Below are positions 1-8,898 of a stretch of DNA of 64,000 nt, piece after piece. Numbering within the stretch: the first letter of the stretch is position 1; each line of letters starts with the position of its first letter. Source of the stretch: Denitrovibrio sp. (lineage in GTDB: Bacteria; Chrysiogenota; Deferribacteres; Deferribacterales; Geovibrionaceae); the NCBI GenBank assembly GCA_002869145.1, contig PKTM01000015.1:1-64000 (forward strand). Direction: 5' to 3'. A model generated the notes under the pieces. That model had not been told where the DNA came from and ran no database searches. It saw only the letters and a list, made by a program, of their open reading frames with translations. A program made the position numbers and the translations under genes.

Positions 1-1
1 A

Positions 2-562
2 TGGGACGTAATAGAGTTTCCATCGCAGTTTCTGGAGCTGTTTGCATATAACAAAGATGTGCTGAAAATGTTCGCAAAACACCACGAAACCGGCAAAGTG
101 CTGCCAGATGATATGATAGAAAAACTGGACGGTGTTCGGAAATTCATGTCAGCAACAGCGCTTCTTCGCCAGATAGAATTTGGTCTGTTTGACATGAAGA
201 TACACGAAAAGCCATATACAGCTAACGAGGTTCAGATGATACTTGATGATGTGCGCAAAAAGACAGCACTCATCAAACCACCAGAATACAACAAGTTTCA
301 GAACGGTTTCAGCCATATATTTGCAGGAGGATACTCTGCCGGATACTATAGCTACAAGTGGGCGGAAAGATTATCGTGCGACGCTTACAGCATATTTCTG
401 GACAAGGGTGTTTTCGACAGTGAAACAGGTGAAAAGTTTCTGTCAAATGTCTTGAGCAAAGGTGGCAGCGCTGACCCTATGGAGCTTTTTGAAAAATTTG
501 CTGGCAGACAACCAGACAACGACAGCCTGCTGATAGTGAACGGCATTACACCGTCAGTGTGA
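2..562 (+). CDS. M3 family oligopeptidase (oligopeptidase A/PrlC-like), C-terminal part
   Basis: The reading frame is open from the window edge, so the 5' end lies outside. The visible 186 residues match the C-terminal helical lobe of M3 zinc oligopeptidases: DVIEFPSQFLELF, then a region ending LLRQIEFGLFDMKIH, and the FAGGYSAGYYSYKWAE segment that follows the active site in this family. The HExxH zinc motif must lie upstream of the window. Family members are cytoplasmic and degrade short peptides, including cleaved signal peptides. The stop overlaps the stop end of the convergent ferredoxin gene by nine bases, and there is no terminator between them. The family is secure; the exact subfamily (PrlC or Dcp) is inferred. 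Confidence 0.85.
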   Translation, partial: WDVIEFPSQFLELFAYNKDVLKMFAKHHETGKVLPDDMIEKLDGVRKFMSATALLRQIEFGLFDMKIHEKPYTANEVQMILDDVRKKTALIKPPEYNKFQNGFSHIFAGGYSAGYYSYKWAERLSCDAYSIFLDKGVFDSETGEKFLSNVLSKGGSADPMELFEKFAGRQPDNDSLLIVNGITPSV

Positions 563-1495
563 CAGTTTATCTATGACATTAAGGTGTCTGCGGTACTCCT
601 GATTGGTTACAGTTGATTTCCAGAGACCTGCAGTCATAGCACCTGCAACAGTTAATGTCAGAAGCACTGCTATTACATATGGCAGCAGCTTGTGGTTCAT
701 ACCAGATGTGACCTTTAAACAGTCATCACAGTTTCTGGCGTTCACACAGTCAAAACAGCCAAAACACTCTGGAGTGTCTATCCTTGACTTGGTATGCACC
801 TGAATATCGTTCGGGCATGCAGCAGTGCATTTGCGGCAGCCTGTGCAGTTTTCTTCCGATCTTTTTACCTTAAAAGGGGAAAAAACGGAAACCAGACCAA
901 ACAGCGCACCGTAAGGGCACAGAACTCTGCACCATACATTTTTTGATATTAAAGTCAGCAGCAAAATAACAGCTAAAACTATAACTGTTGTTCTGGAAGG
1001 ATCTGTGAAAAACTGAAGCATCTTAGCATCAGCAATAATATTGTAGGGTGCATTCAGAAATGACTCTATCGCACTTACTGTCAGATTTATAAGAATTATA
1101 TAAACAAAAAAAGCAAGTAAACCGTACTTTAAAATGGTCAGAGTATGAAAAAGATATTTGTTTATCCTTTGTTTTAACCCGATGTGCGAGAGCGTTTCAG
1201 AGACAAAACCCACAGGACAAATATGCGAACAGAAGCTTTTCTTAAAAATTATGCTGATAATAAGGAAAAAAATTAAAAGTGTCAGCCCTGCAGGATGTAT
1301 ATAGTCGTATATTCCTGTCAATAAGAACTTTTTAAGAGACATAAGTGCACTGATAGGGAGAAAACCCTCAACAATACCTGTCTTTACTCCGGCATCACCG
1401 CCGCTCCTTAAAACATCTATATAAATATAAAAACGAATGCCGGCTAAAATAACTATAATTAATATAACTAGTTGTAATATTTGCCTTTTATTCAT
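554..1495 (-). CDS. NapH/NosR-like membrane polyferredoxin
   Basis: This 313-residue protein has an N-terminal membrane segment, further hydrophobic helices, two CxxxCP motifs on the membrane face (CSHICPVG and CRVLCPYG), and a C-terminal 4Fe-4S pair (CTGCRKCTAACP and CFGCFDCVNARNC). One more hydrophobic helix closes the protein. This is the architecture of NapH/NosR C-terminal/CcoG-type electron-transfer proteins, which pass electrons between the quinone pool and periplasmic or cytoplasmic reductases. No nap or nos genes are nearby, so its partner is unknown. A perfect FNR-type box lies about 50 bases upstream, which fits anaerobic control. AGGGTG ahead of the ATG is a usable ribosome site. 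Confidence 0.8.
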   Translation of the reverse strand: MNKRQILQLVILIIVILAGIRFYIYIDVLRSGGDAGVKTGIVEGFLPISALMSLKKFLLTGIYDYIHPAGLTLLIFFLIISIIFKKSFCSHICPVGFVSETLSHIGLKQRINKYLFHTLTILKYGLLAFFVYIILINLTVSAIESFLNAPYNIIADAKMLQFFTDPSRTTVIVLAVILLLTLISKNVWCRVLCPYGALFGLVSVFSPFKVKRSEENCTGCRKCTAACPNDIQVHTKSRIDTPECFGCFDCVNARNCDDCLKVTSGMNHKLLPYVIAVLLTLTVAGAMTAGLWKSTVTNQEYRRHLNVIDKLSH

Positions 1496-1539
1496 ATTTC
1501 ACCCTAAAGTACAATATCATAACTTATATGATAAAAAAA

Positions 1540-1553
1540 TTGATTTATATCAA
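1540..1553. promoter_or_regulatory. FNR/DNR-type operator TTGAT-N4-ATCAA
   Basis: TTGATTTATATCAA is a perfect inverted repeat matching the FNR/CRP-family consensus. It lies in the divergent region between the minus-strand polyferredoxin (ATG at 1495) and ablA. A TATGAT -10-like hexamer at 1516-1521 (minus strand) follows at roughly class II spacing, so activation of the polyferredoxin is the more likely role. It could also influence ablA from about 85 bases upstream of its start site. Site identity is by consensus only. Confidence 0.65.
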
Positions 1554-1596
1554 AAAGATACAATTTTAATACACACTTCTTGAACCATATTTACTA

Positions 1597-1624
1597 TTGA
1601 AATATTTTATAGGTACCGTACAAT
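1597..1624 (+). promoter_or_regulatory. Candidate ablAB promoter
   Basis: TTGAAA, a 16-base spacer and TACAAT precede ablA. A second overlapping candidate (TTGAAC at 1580, 17 bases, TATTTT at 1603) lies just upstream. An AGGAGG ribosome site at 1636-1641 sits four bases before the ATG. Confidence 0.45.
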
Positions 1625-1645
1625 ATTTTAAACTTAGGAGGAATA

Positions 1646-2953
1646 ATGAGTATTTTTACAAAGACCCAGCAGGAGATAGCAGAGAGCATTGAATCTGATG
1701 CCGTTATAAAAGACTGGAAAGACTGGAGATGGCAGTTCAGAAATTCAATTACAAACATCGAAGACTTTGAGGACATTTTAAATATTAGTTTTTCAGAAGA
1801 GGAAAAAGCCGAACTGAAAAAAACTTTAGAACACTTTCCAATGGCGATAACACCTTACTACGCATCACTTATCGACATTTCTAATTTTAAGGATGACCCC
1901 GTTTTCAAACAGTCATTCTGCTCATCAAATGAACTAAACATTCAAAAGTACGAAATGGGCGATCCCCTCAGCGAGGATTCTGACAGCCCAGTGGAAAACA
2001 TAACTCACAGATACCCTGACAGAGTGCTTTTTCATGTGAGTAACATGTGTGCTATGTACTGTCGTCACTGCACACGAAAAAGAAAAGTTGGTGATCAGGA
2101 TCACATTCCAGACAAAGACACACTACAAAAAGGAATACAATACATAAAAGATAATCCGCAGGTAAGGGACGTTCTGCTCTCTGGCGGAGATCCTTTTATG
2201 CTTTCAGACAGCACTATTAAGTGGCTTTTAGAAGAAGTTAGCGCAATAAAACACGTGGAAGTTATCCGTATCGGTACCAGAATGCCTGTAGTACTTCCTT
2301 ACAGAATAACAGACGAACTGGCTGAAATATTAGGCAGTTTTGATAAGCTCTGGGTTAACACACATTTCAACCACCCAAGAGAGCTGACTGATTCTTCCAG
2401 AGAAGCAGTAAAGAAGCTTGTCAAACAAGGCATCCCTATGGGCAACCAGACAGTACTTCTGGCTGGAGTAAACGACTGCCCGTATCTTATGAAAACGCTT
2501 ATGCAGAAGCTTGTTAAAAATAGAATCAGACCATACTACATATATCAGTGTGACCTTTCAGAAGGGCTTTCGCATTTCCGCACCCCTGTCAGCAAAGGAG
2601 TGGAGATAATAGAGTCCCTAAGAGGACACACCAGCGGGTTTGCCGTACCAACATATGTTATTGATGCGCCAGGAGGCGGTGGAAAAATACCGGTTAACCC
2701 TAACTACGTAATATCTTATTCAACAAACAAGGTAATTCTAAGAAATTATGAAGGGGTCATATGCTCCTATAAAGAACCTGACAGCTATGAGCCAGTATTT
2801 TGCGACAGAGACTGTGACGAATGCACACTGGAGCTGAAAACAGAAGGTACAGAGTATCTGCCGCCTGTAGGCATCGAAAAGTTAATGGCAGACAACGAAG
2901 AAGAGACATCACTCATCCCTTCAGATAATGAGAGGGTTTCAAGGAGGTCTTAA
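1646..2953 (+). CDS. ablA: L-lysine 2,3-aminomutase
   Basis: A radical-SAM, PLP-dependent enzyme that converts L-lysine to L-beta-lysine. The CxxxCxxC cluster motif is at Cys135, Cys139 and Cys142 (CAMYCRHC), and [11 protein letters not shown] is the family glycine-rich motif. The PLP lysine is probably the one in [10 protein letters not shown]. Clustered C-terminal cysteines ([11 protein letters not shown]) match the structural zinc site of lysine aminomutases and separate it from the shorter EpmB proteins. It is followed after three bases by ablB. The pair makes N-epsilon-acetyl-beta-lysine, a compatible solute known from methanogens and some bacteria, so a role in salt stress is likely. 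The length of 435 residues is normal, and the ATG has a strong ribosome site. Confidence 0.95.
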   Translation: MSIFTKTQQEIAESIESDAVIKDWKDWRWQFRNSITNIEDFEDILNISFSEEEKAELKKTLEHFPMAITPYYASLIDISNFKDDPVFKQSFCSSNELNIQKYEMGDPLSEDSDSPVENITHRYPDRVLFHVSNMCAMYCRHCTRKRKVGDQDHIPDKDTLQKGIQYIKDNPQVRDVLLSGGDPFMLSDSTIKWLLEEVSAIKHVEVIRIGTRMPVVLPYRITDELAEILGSFDKLWVNTHFNHPRELTDSSREAVKKLVKQGIPMGNQTVLLAGVNDCPYLMKTLMQKLVKNRIRPYYIYQCDLSEGLSHFRTPVSKGVEIIESLRGHTSGFAVPTYVIDAPGGGGKIPVNPNYVISYSTNKVILRNYEGVICSYKEPDSYEPVFCDRDCDECTLELKTEGTEYLPPVGIEKLMADNEEETSLIPSDNERVSRRS

Positions 2954-2956
2954 CTT

Positions 2957-3769
2957 ATGGATGAAATAATCACCTTGGGAAAATCAAAGGTGCATCACGG
3001 AAAACACAATAACAGAGCATATATTCTCAGCTTTTCAGATTCTGACACCCACGCCACAATTGACTTAGTTGAGGTGCTTTCAAGAAAAGAAGGCTACTCA
3101 AAAATAGTAGCTAAAATCCCGGAAACAAGGCTTGATCTTTTCAAAAGTAAAAACTTTGTTAAAGAGGGAACAATAGAAAGCAGCAATTACGAAAGATACT
3201 ATTTTGTTTCAAAGTATCTGACAGAAAAAAGGCGACATGTCGAAAATATTGAAGAGATAGAAGATGTTATAAATACAGCTCTCAACTGTGAGCAGAAGGA
3301 AGAAAGCACAGACTACACCATCAGGGTGCTGAACAAGCAGGACATTGACCAACAGATTAATATCTATAAAGAGGTGTTTAAGTCTTACCCTTTCCCTATA
3401 TATGACAGGAGCTTCATAGAAGAGACTATGGATAATGATGTCACATATTACGGAGTGTTTGACGGTGACAGGATGATTGCCACATCAAGCGCTGATCTGG
3501 ATCCTAAAACAGGATGCGCAGAGATGACAGACTTCGCCACACTGCCGGAACAAAGGGGTAAAGGCTTCGCTGTCACACTGCTCAAAAAGATGGAGGAAGA
3601 CCTTAGCAACAAAGGGATAAAATCTTTTTTTACAATTGCAAGAAGTGTCTCCTACGGCATGAATAAAACATTCGCCAGATGCGGATACTCTTTCAGCGGA
3701 ACACTCTTCAACAACACCAACATAAATGGTGAAATTGAGAGTATGAACATCTGGTACAAGGTTATATAA
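2957..3769 (+). CDS. ablB: beta-lysine N6-acetyltransferase
   Basis: A 270-residue GNAT-family protein. The acetyl-CoA-binding motif EQRGKGFAVTLLKKME lies in the C-terminal half, and an N-terminal beta-rich segment is typical of AblB. It should acetylate the epsilon amino group of beta-lysine made by AblA, giving the zwitterionic osmolyte N-epsilon-acetyl-beta-lysine. The gene starts three bases after the ablA stop, with a ribosome site (AAGGAGG) inside the ablA 3' end, so the two are translationally coupled. A bidirectional terminator follows directly. The name rests mainly on GNAT motifs plus operon partnership, which is the diagnostic context for this family. Confidence 0.92.
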   Translation: MDEIITLGKSKVHHGKHNNRAYILSFSDSDTHATIDLVEVLSRKEGYSKIVAKIPETRLDLFKSKNFVKEGTIESSNYERYYFVSKYLTEKRRHVENIEEIEDVINTALNCEQKEESTDYTIRVLNKQDIDQQINIYKEVFKSYPFPIYDRSFIEETMDNDVTYYGVFDGDRMIATSSADLDPKTGCAEMTDFATLPEQRGKGFAVTLLKKMEEDLSNKGIKSFFTIARSVSYGMNKTFARCGYSFSGTLFNNTNINGEIESMNIWYKVI

Positions 3770-3771
3770 AC

Positions 3772-3801
3772 AAAAAAGGCGGTCAGTTGACCGCCTTTGT
3801 T
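3772..3801. terminator. Bidirectional intrinsic terminator
   Basis: GGCGGTC-AGTT-GACCGCC forms a perfect seven-base stem at 3778-3795. It is flanked by an A-run on the left and a T-rich run on the right, so it can end both ablAB (+) and the convergent sulfotransferase gene (-). Confidence 0.85.
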
Positions 3802-3805
3802 TTTG

Positions 3806-4816
3806 CTAGATACATTTGTCAGGAATAGGAAAGTTATAGTCGAAAAGCTTCCATGAAGCTTTTACATAGTCAAACATCTGCTTAACGCTGTCGCTTTCAT
3901 AAAAATCTTTATCATAATCTTCAAACTCGAAAAATGAAGTCTCTTCAATCCTTTCACCTTTCTTCTCTTTTTCAAGTACGGAGTTAATGAAGTCTGTCAA
4001 TTTCTCTCCATATTCAACAACATAAAGATTACCGACTGGTCTGCATTCACGTATTATACTTGAGTAAAGGTTTGTCCATATTGACATGTTCTGTATGTGA
4101 TCCTCTCTCGTTATCTCTTCGGCTCCGCTAGTCTGAACGATGGCTCCCGGATGGCGAACTGTAACATAGTAGTTCGCTCTGTTGCCGAAAAGAAAGTTCA
4201 GGAACTTTACAGCATAGCTGAGTGCTGAGCTTTTAATAAAAAAGTGTTCACTGTCTGGTGCTTCATTATTTGCATATACAAGAAACTGGCAAAGTTCAAA
4301 AACGAGACTGCTGAAATTCCATGGAAGTCTCCACCCCATGTCGTATTCTGTGGCCAGGTGCTCAACACAGAATTTTCCGTTTGGCATAAAGTTGTGTGTC
4401 ATGGAGAGCAGAAGGTCGTTCCACGGCCATTCATATATATCGGACATGGCCTGATAAAGTGTTGTACCACCGGTTCTTGGCATACCAAGCACAAAGTTAA
4501 ATGTGCGCCCTTCAATATACGGCTTCACAACGTCACCCTTTTTCTCGATAATGCCCTGATAGAGTTTGACAACCTCGTCTAAATGTTTCTGAAGTTTCTC
4601 CTGATACTCTTTAGTATTTATTTGTTCGCCTACAATATCGTGGTGCTTGTTCCTCAGCTCATCGAAATCTTCGATTTCCATTCCGCCTTCTGTGACAAGC
4701 TTCCATGTCTCTTTCGGGTCTATCCCGGCAATATACTCAAATGTGCCCATAGAAATAGGTACATTCATTTTTGAAGTCATAGTCAGAGTTTTAATGTTTT
4801 TTTCTTTTTCGCTCAT
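3806..4816 (-). CDS. PAPS-dependent sulfotransferase family protein
   Basis: The protein has 336 residues. GMPRTGGTTLYQAM is the 5'-phosphosulfate-binding loop of sulfotransferases, and YYVTVRHPGAIVQTSG resembles the 3'-phosphate-binding strand and helix. The family moves sulfate from PAPS to an alcohol, sugar or amine; nothing in the sequence tells the substrate. There is no signal peptide, so it is cytoplasmic. It stands alone between the ablAB terminator and metH on its own promoter (TTGAAA-17-TAATAT). No PAPS synthesis or polysaccharide genes are nearby. An isolated sulfotransferase may modify a lipid, a small metabolite or an exported glycan. The family is secure but the function is open. 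Confidence 0.8.
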   Translation of the reverse strand: MSEKEKNIKTLTMTSKMNVPISMGTFEYIAGIDPKETWKLVTEGGMEIEDFDELRNKHHDIVGEQINTKEYQEKLQKHLDEVVKLYQGIIEKKGDVVKPYIEGRTFNFVLGMPRTGGTTLYQAMSDIYEWPWNDLLLSMTHNFMPNGKFCVEHLATEYDMGWRLPWNFSSLVFELCQFLVYANNEAPDSEHFFIKSSALSYAVKFLNFLFGNRANYYVTVRHPGAIVQTSGAEEITREDHIQNMSIWTNLYSSIIRECRPVGNLYVVEYGEKLTDFINSVLEKEKKGERIEETSFFEFEDYDKDFYESDSVKQMFDYVKASWKLFDYNFPIPDKCI

Positions 4817-4852
4817 ATTTTTAGTCCTTAGAAAAATTTAATATCGGGTAGA

Positions 4853-4881
4853 ATATTAACCCCAGAGTACATCATTTTCAA
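4853..4881 (-). promoter_or_regulatory. Candidate promoter of the sulfotransferase gene
   Basis: Read on the minus strand: TTGAAA (4881-4876), a 17-base spacer and TAATAT (4858-4853). This gives a leader of about 30 bases with AAGGAC before the ATG. Confidence 0.45.
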
Positions 4882-4923
4882 GAAATAAAAAATAAATGTA
4901 ACCCACAAAGTCCTTAAACCTGC

Positions 4924-4952
4924 TTTACACAGTTGCTTGTTTGGTTTAAATA
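4924..4952 (+). promoter_or_regulatory. Candidate metH promoter
   Basis: TTTACA, a 17-base spacer and TAAATA lie 31 bases before the metH ATG. The leader is too short to hold a cobalamin or SAM riboswitch. Confidence 0.35.
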
Positions 4953-4982
4953 TATACTAAGTAAAAAAATGGAGATCTATAA

Positions 4983-7900
4983 ATGTTCAAAGAATATGCT
5001 AAAAACAGAATAATACTTTTTGACGGAGCTATGGGAACATCCATCCAGCAATATGAGATAAATGAAGACATTTGGCAGGGGAATGGCGGATGCAGCGAGT
5101 GGCTTAACCATGCTGCCCCACAGATTGTACAGGAGATACATGAGCAGTATTTTGAAGCCGGCGCAGATGTTGTAGAAACAAACACCTTCGGCGGAACAGA
5201 GCTTGTTATGTCTGAGTATGGTTTAGAGGACAGAACATATGAGCTGAACCTGCTGGGTGCACAAATAGCCAGAAAAGCAGCAGATAAATATGGAAAATTT
5301 GCCGCTGGTTCTATGGGTCCGGGAACAAAGCTGCCCAGCCTTGCCCAGATAAGCTATGACGATCTTTACACAATGTACCACTCACAGGCAGAGGCTTTGC
5401 TTGAAGGCGGAGTTGATCTTTTTATAATAGAAACGTGTCAGGATCTGCTCCAGATAAAATCAGCTCTGAACGCTGTTTTTGACGTAAAAACGCAAAAGAA
5501 TTCAGATCTGCCGGTTATGGTCTCTATTACAGTAGAGCAGAACGGAACTATGCTTATGGGTACCGACATAGCCGCAGCTGTTACACTTCTTCGTGAGTAT
5601 CCACTCTTTTCCATCGGGCTGAACTGTTCCACAGGCCCAGACCTGATGCATAACACTATACACACCCTCGCTGAGAGCTATGACGGATATATATCATGTA
5701 TACCTAATGCAGGCCTGCCCCAGAATATAGGCGGTCAGATGGTCTATTCTATGACTCCTGAGAGGCTCGGGGTAATTGTTGATGAGCTTATTAAAGAATT
5801 CCCTATCGCTGTGATAGGCGGATGCTGCGGAACCACACCAGAGCACATCAAAGCACTGCGTCCGGTGGCTGATAAAAACAAACCAAAATCACCTCTTGCC
5901 AAAGAATATAAAGGCGAAGCGTCCAGTTTATACACAGCGACACAGCTTATTCAGGAACCCGCCCCCGCGCTCATAGGAGAGCGTGCAAACGCAAACGGAA
6001 GCAAGGCTTTTCGCGAGATGCTTCTTGCTGAAGATTTCGAAGGGATGCTCGCTGTTGCAAAAGAACAGGAAGAATCCGGTGCACACTTTATAGATGCCTG
6101 TGTGGCATACGCAGGACGTGATGAAAATGCAGACATGAAAAAATTTATGACAATGCTTAATAAAACACTCACAGCCCCTGTGGTGATTGACTCCACCGAA
6201 CCTGATGTAGTGCTAACCGCTCTTAAGTCATTTGCTGGCAAACCTGTTATAAACTCTATCAATTTCGAAGACGGCGGAGAAAAACTACATCAGATACTCC
6301 GCGCAGTGAAACAACACCCGTCTGCTGTGATTGCTCTCACCATAGACGAAGACGGTATGGCGATGACAGCAGAGAAGAAATTCGAAATTGCTGAAAGAAT
6401 ATACAACGTTTTCACAAAAGAGTACGGCCTGAACCCAAACGATCTTATTTTTGACCCGCTAACCTTCTCTATAGGCAGCGGCGACACCACACTAGTGGAC
6501 GCAGCCATTCAGACCAATAAGGCTATAAAGATGATAAAGGAGCAGCTTAAAGGGGCAAAAACTGTATTAGGGCTTTCAAATATTTCATTCGGCCTCTCTA
6601 AACAAAGCAGACCTATACTTAATTCCGTCTTCCTTCACGATGCTGTTGAAAATGGGCTGGACATGGCTATTGTACACGCCTCTAAAGTTCTCCCAGATTC
6701 AATGATTTCAGACGAGGATAAAAAATACTGCAAAGACTTGCTGGCAGGGAAAGAGGGAGCACTAAACGCTTTCATAGAGTATTTCAGCAAGAAAGAAGGC
6801 GTTGTGCAACAGGAAGAAAAAACAGACCTGCCTCCTGATGAGATGCTCAAAAATCTTATCAAAAAAGGACGAAAAGCAGGACTGGAAGACACCTTAAAAA
6901 AGCTTATGAGCCAAATGAGACCAATAGAGATAATAAACAATATAATGCTCGACACTATGAAAGAGATTGGCGAGCTGTTCGGAGCTGGAAAAATGCTTCT
7001 TCCTTTTGTGCTTCAATCAGCGGAAACAATGAAAGCTGCCGTCTCTATTCTGGAACCTCACATGGAAAAAGGTGATACAGAGACCAGAGGACGTGTTGTG
7101 CTTGCAACCGTGAAAGGAGACGTACACGACATCGGTAAAAATCTTGTGGATATTATACTTTCCAACAACGGCTACGAGGTTTATAACCTCGGGATAAAGG
7201 TTTCTGTGGAAGAGATGATTGAAAAAGCTAAAGAGATAAATGCTGATGCCATAGGAATGAGCGGTCTGCTTGTAAAGTCAACAAACATTATGAGAGACAA
7301 CATAAACGAAATAAACAGACAGGGCATGAATAAAAGAATTCTTCTGGGAGGAGCCGCTCTCACAGAAAAATTTGTAAATAACGACTGCATACCTATTATG
7401 CCGGGAATGGTTAACTACTGCAGAGATGCTTTTGATGCGCTGAAAGTATTGTCTGGGGAAAGCGAAGGTTCCACTGCACCTGAAAAAACATATTCCGACA
7501 GAACAGCAAAACCAAAAGAGGTAAAAAAACCAGTACTAGAGACTCCTCCAAAACCTCCTTTTACAGGAACAAAGATTGTAGAAAATATTAATGTAGACGA
7601 TATACTTGAATACATGAACAAGCTTGCACTCTTCTCTCATAGATGGGGATACAGCAAGAAAGGGATGCCTGACTACGAGTATGAAGCACTGATAAAAGAT
7701 ACAGTTATTCCAGAGTTTGACGAAACCCTCGCTGAGGCAAAGGAAGCAGGGATACTTGAACTGGGGATTAAATATGGATATTACTACTGCAACTCCGATG
7801 GACAGGATCTCATTGTTTATAAAGATAACACAGATGAGGAACTCACCAGATTCACATTTCCAAGGCAAGATATTGCTAATGGTGTGAGCCTTTCAGATTA

Positions 7901-8336
7901 TTTTCAGCCAGTAACAGCAGGGGTAAAAGATGTAGTCGGTTTTCATGTGGTAACAGTGGGCAACAAAGCTGCGGAATACTGTCAGCAGCTTTTCAAGGAA
8001 AACAAATATAAAAAATATTACCAGTTTCACGGATTTTTTACAGAACTTGCAGAAGCTATGGCAGAATATGCGCACAAAATGATAAGGGTTGAGCTTGGCA
8101 CTGACGGAAAAGATGCGAAAAGTGCACATGGGATTATCTCTCTTGGATATTCAGGCAGAAGGTATAGTTTCGGTTACCCCGCTTGCCCTGATCTTGCACA
8201 GAACTCTCAGCTTGACTCATTTCTGGATTTCTCAGAAATAGGTGTCACACTTACTGAAAGCCATGAGATGGTATCTGAGTATACCACTTGCGCAATAGTG
8301 GTGCATAACAGCACTGCTGAATATTATACAACATAG
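4983..8336 (+). CDS. metH: Cobalamin-dependent methionine synthase
   Basis: This 1117-residue enzyme moves a methyl group from 5-methyltetrahydrofolate to homocysteine through methylcobalamin. Domains in order: homocysteine-binding barrel (residues 1-290) with zinc cysteines in GLNCSTGP and GGCCGTTP; pterin-binding barrel (about 320-590); B12 cap and Rossmann domain (about 610-850) with the cobalt-ligand motif DVHDIGKN; then a proline/lysine-rich linker and a C-terminal AdoMet reactivation domain ending with GYSGRRYSFGYPACP. Having the activation domain on the same chain is the E. coli-type arrangement, although the pterin and linker regions are compact. It is transcribed alone. Confidence 0.96.
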   Translation: MFKEYAKNRIILFDGAMGTSIQQYEINEDIWQGNGGCSEWLNHAAPQIVQEIHEQYFEAGADVVETNTFGGTELVMSEYGLEDRTYELNLLGAQIARKAADKYGKFAAGSMGPGTKLPSLAQISYDDLYTMYHSQAEALLEGGVDLFIIETCQDLLQIKSALNAVFDVKTQKNSDLPVMVSITVEQNGTMLMGTDIAAAVTLLREYPLFSIGLNCSTGPDLMHNTIHTLAESYDGYISCIPNAGLPQNIGGQMVYSMTPERLGVIVDELIKEFPIAVIGGCCGTTPEHIKALRPVADKNKPKSPLAKEYKGEASSLYTATQLIQEPAPALIGERANANGSKAFREMLLAEDFEGMLAVAKEQEESGAHFIDACVAYAGRDENADMKKFMTMLNKTLTAPVVIDSTEPDVVLTALKSFAGKPVINSINFEDGGEKLHQILRAVKQHPSAVIALTIDEDGMAMTAEKKFEIAERIYNVFTKEYGLNPNDLIFDPLTFSIGSGDTTLVDAAIQTNKAIKMIKEQLKGAKTVLGLSNISFGLSKQSRPILNSVFLHDAVENGLDMAIVHASKVLPDSMISDEDKKYCKDLLAGKEGALNAFIEYFSKKEGVVQQEEKTDLPPDEMLKNLIKKGRKAGLEDTLKKLMSQMRPIEIINNIMLDTMKEIGELFGAGKMLLPFVLQSAETMKAAVSILEPHMEKGDTETRGRVVLATVKGDVHDIGKNLVDIILSNNGYEVYNLGIKVSVEEMIEKAKEINADAIGMSGLLVKSTNIMRDNINEINRQGMNKRILLGGAALTEKFVNNDCIPIMPGMVNYCRDAFDALKVLSGESEGSTAPEKTYSDRTAKPKEVKKPVLETPPKPPFTGTKIVENINVDDILEYMNKLALFSHRWGYSKKGMPDYEYEALIKDTVIPEFDETLAEAKEAGILELGIKYGYYYCNSDGQDLIVYKDNTDEELTRFTFPRQDIANGVSLSDYFQPVTAGVKDVVGFHVVTVGNKAAEYCQQLFKENKYKKYYQFHGFFTELAEAMAEYAHKMIRVELGTDGKDAKSAHGIISLGYSGRRYSFGYPACPDLAQNSQLDSFLDFSEIGVTLTESHEMVSEYTTCAIVVHNSTAEYYTT

Positions 8337-8357
8337 ACTTATTCGGACTGTTTTAGT

Positions 8358-8386
8358 TTGATTTTTAATTTTACTTGTGATATTAT
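8358..8386 (+). promoter_or_regulatory. Promoter of the superoxide reductase gene
   Basis: TTGATT, a 17-base spacer and TATTAT form a good sigma70-type promoter. The expected start site is near 8393, directly in front of the palindrome at 8395-8413. Confidence 0.6.
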
Positions 8387-8394
8387 TTTAAACA

Positions 8395-8413
8395 CTAATA
8401 TTAATAATATTAG
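8395..8413. promoter_or_regulatory. Perfect 19-bp palindrome, PerR/Fur-box-like operator
   Basis: CTAATATTAATAATATTAG is a 9-1-9 perfect inverted repeat placed just after the -10 box and before the AAGGAGG ribosome site. Its core AATATTA-N-TAATATT has the 7-1-7 spacing of Fur/PerR boxes. The position over the first transcribed bases would suit a repressor. The regulator's identity is inferred from shape and from the oxidative-stress target gene. Confidence 0.6.
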
Positions 8414-8432
8414 AATGTAAGGAGGTAAAATT

Positions 8433-8819
8433 ATGTCTATAGGCGAATTTGTAAAAAGTGCTGATTTTAAATCAGAGAAACATGTACCTGTTATTGTGGT
8501 CCCATCTGGAGTTAAAGCAGGCGAAGCTTTTGAAGTAGAAGTTTCCGTTGGTAAAGAGATACCACATCCAAATACAACAGAACATTTCATAAACTGGATA
8601 TCTTTGTATTTTAAGGCTGAAGATGGCGCTATTATCAACCTCGGCAGAGCAGATTTCACTGCTCATGGAGAATCAGCAGCAGGTGCAAACCAAGGTTCTG
8701 CACACACTGACCCATTTGTAGTTTTCAAGGTAAAACTTGAAAAAGCTGGAACTCTTTTCGCTACTTCCTACTGTAATATTCACGGTCTTTGGGAAGGCAC
8801 TGCAGACGTGGCTTTCTAA
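8433..8819 (+). CDS. Superoxide reductase, neelaredoxin type (class II)
   Basis: This 128-residue protein reduces superoxide to hydrogen peroxide without making oxygen, as anaerobes do. All ligands of the catalytic iron are present: Glu15-Lys16-His17 (EKHVP), His45, His51, and Cys114 plus His117 in CNIHG. The N-terminal desulforedoxin-type Cys4 iron site of class I enzymes is missing, so it is the one-iron class. It is monocistronic, with its own promoter, an operator-like palindrome, a strong AAGGAGG site and a terminator. Electrons probably come from rubredoxin, which is not encoded in the window. Confidence 0.93.
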   Translation: MSIGEFVKSADFKSEKHVPVIVVPSGVKAGEAFEVEVSVGKEIPHPNTTEHFINWISLYFKAEDGAIINLGRADFTAHGESAAGANQGSAHTDPFVVFKVKLEKAGTLFATSYCNIHGLWEGTADVAF

Positions 8820-8840
8820 CGAGATAATAAATTAAACTTA

Positions 8841-8869
8841 AAAGCCCGCTTTAAAGCGGGCTTTTTTTT
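8841..8869 (+). terminator. Intrinsic terminator after superoxide reductase
   Basis: AAAGCCCGCTTT/AAAGCGGGCTTT is a perfect 12-base inverted repeat followed by a run of T. The A-rich left flank lets it also act for the minus-strand run that ends at 8899. Confidence 0.88.
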
Positions 8870-8898
8870 GCATATTTATAAAAAAGTGCTGATCAGGA

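Noticed and set aside
554-1495. Naming the polyferredoxin nosR or napH
   Set aside because: No nitrate or nitrous oxide reductase genes are next to it, and the fold is shared by several families.
4817-4982. Possible cobalamin or SAM riboswitch before metH
   Set aside because: The promoter candidate leaves a leader of about 25 bases and no riboswitch core is seen.
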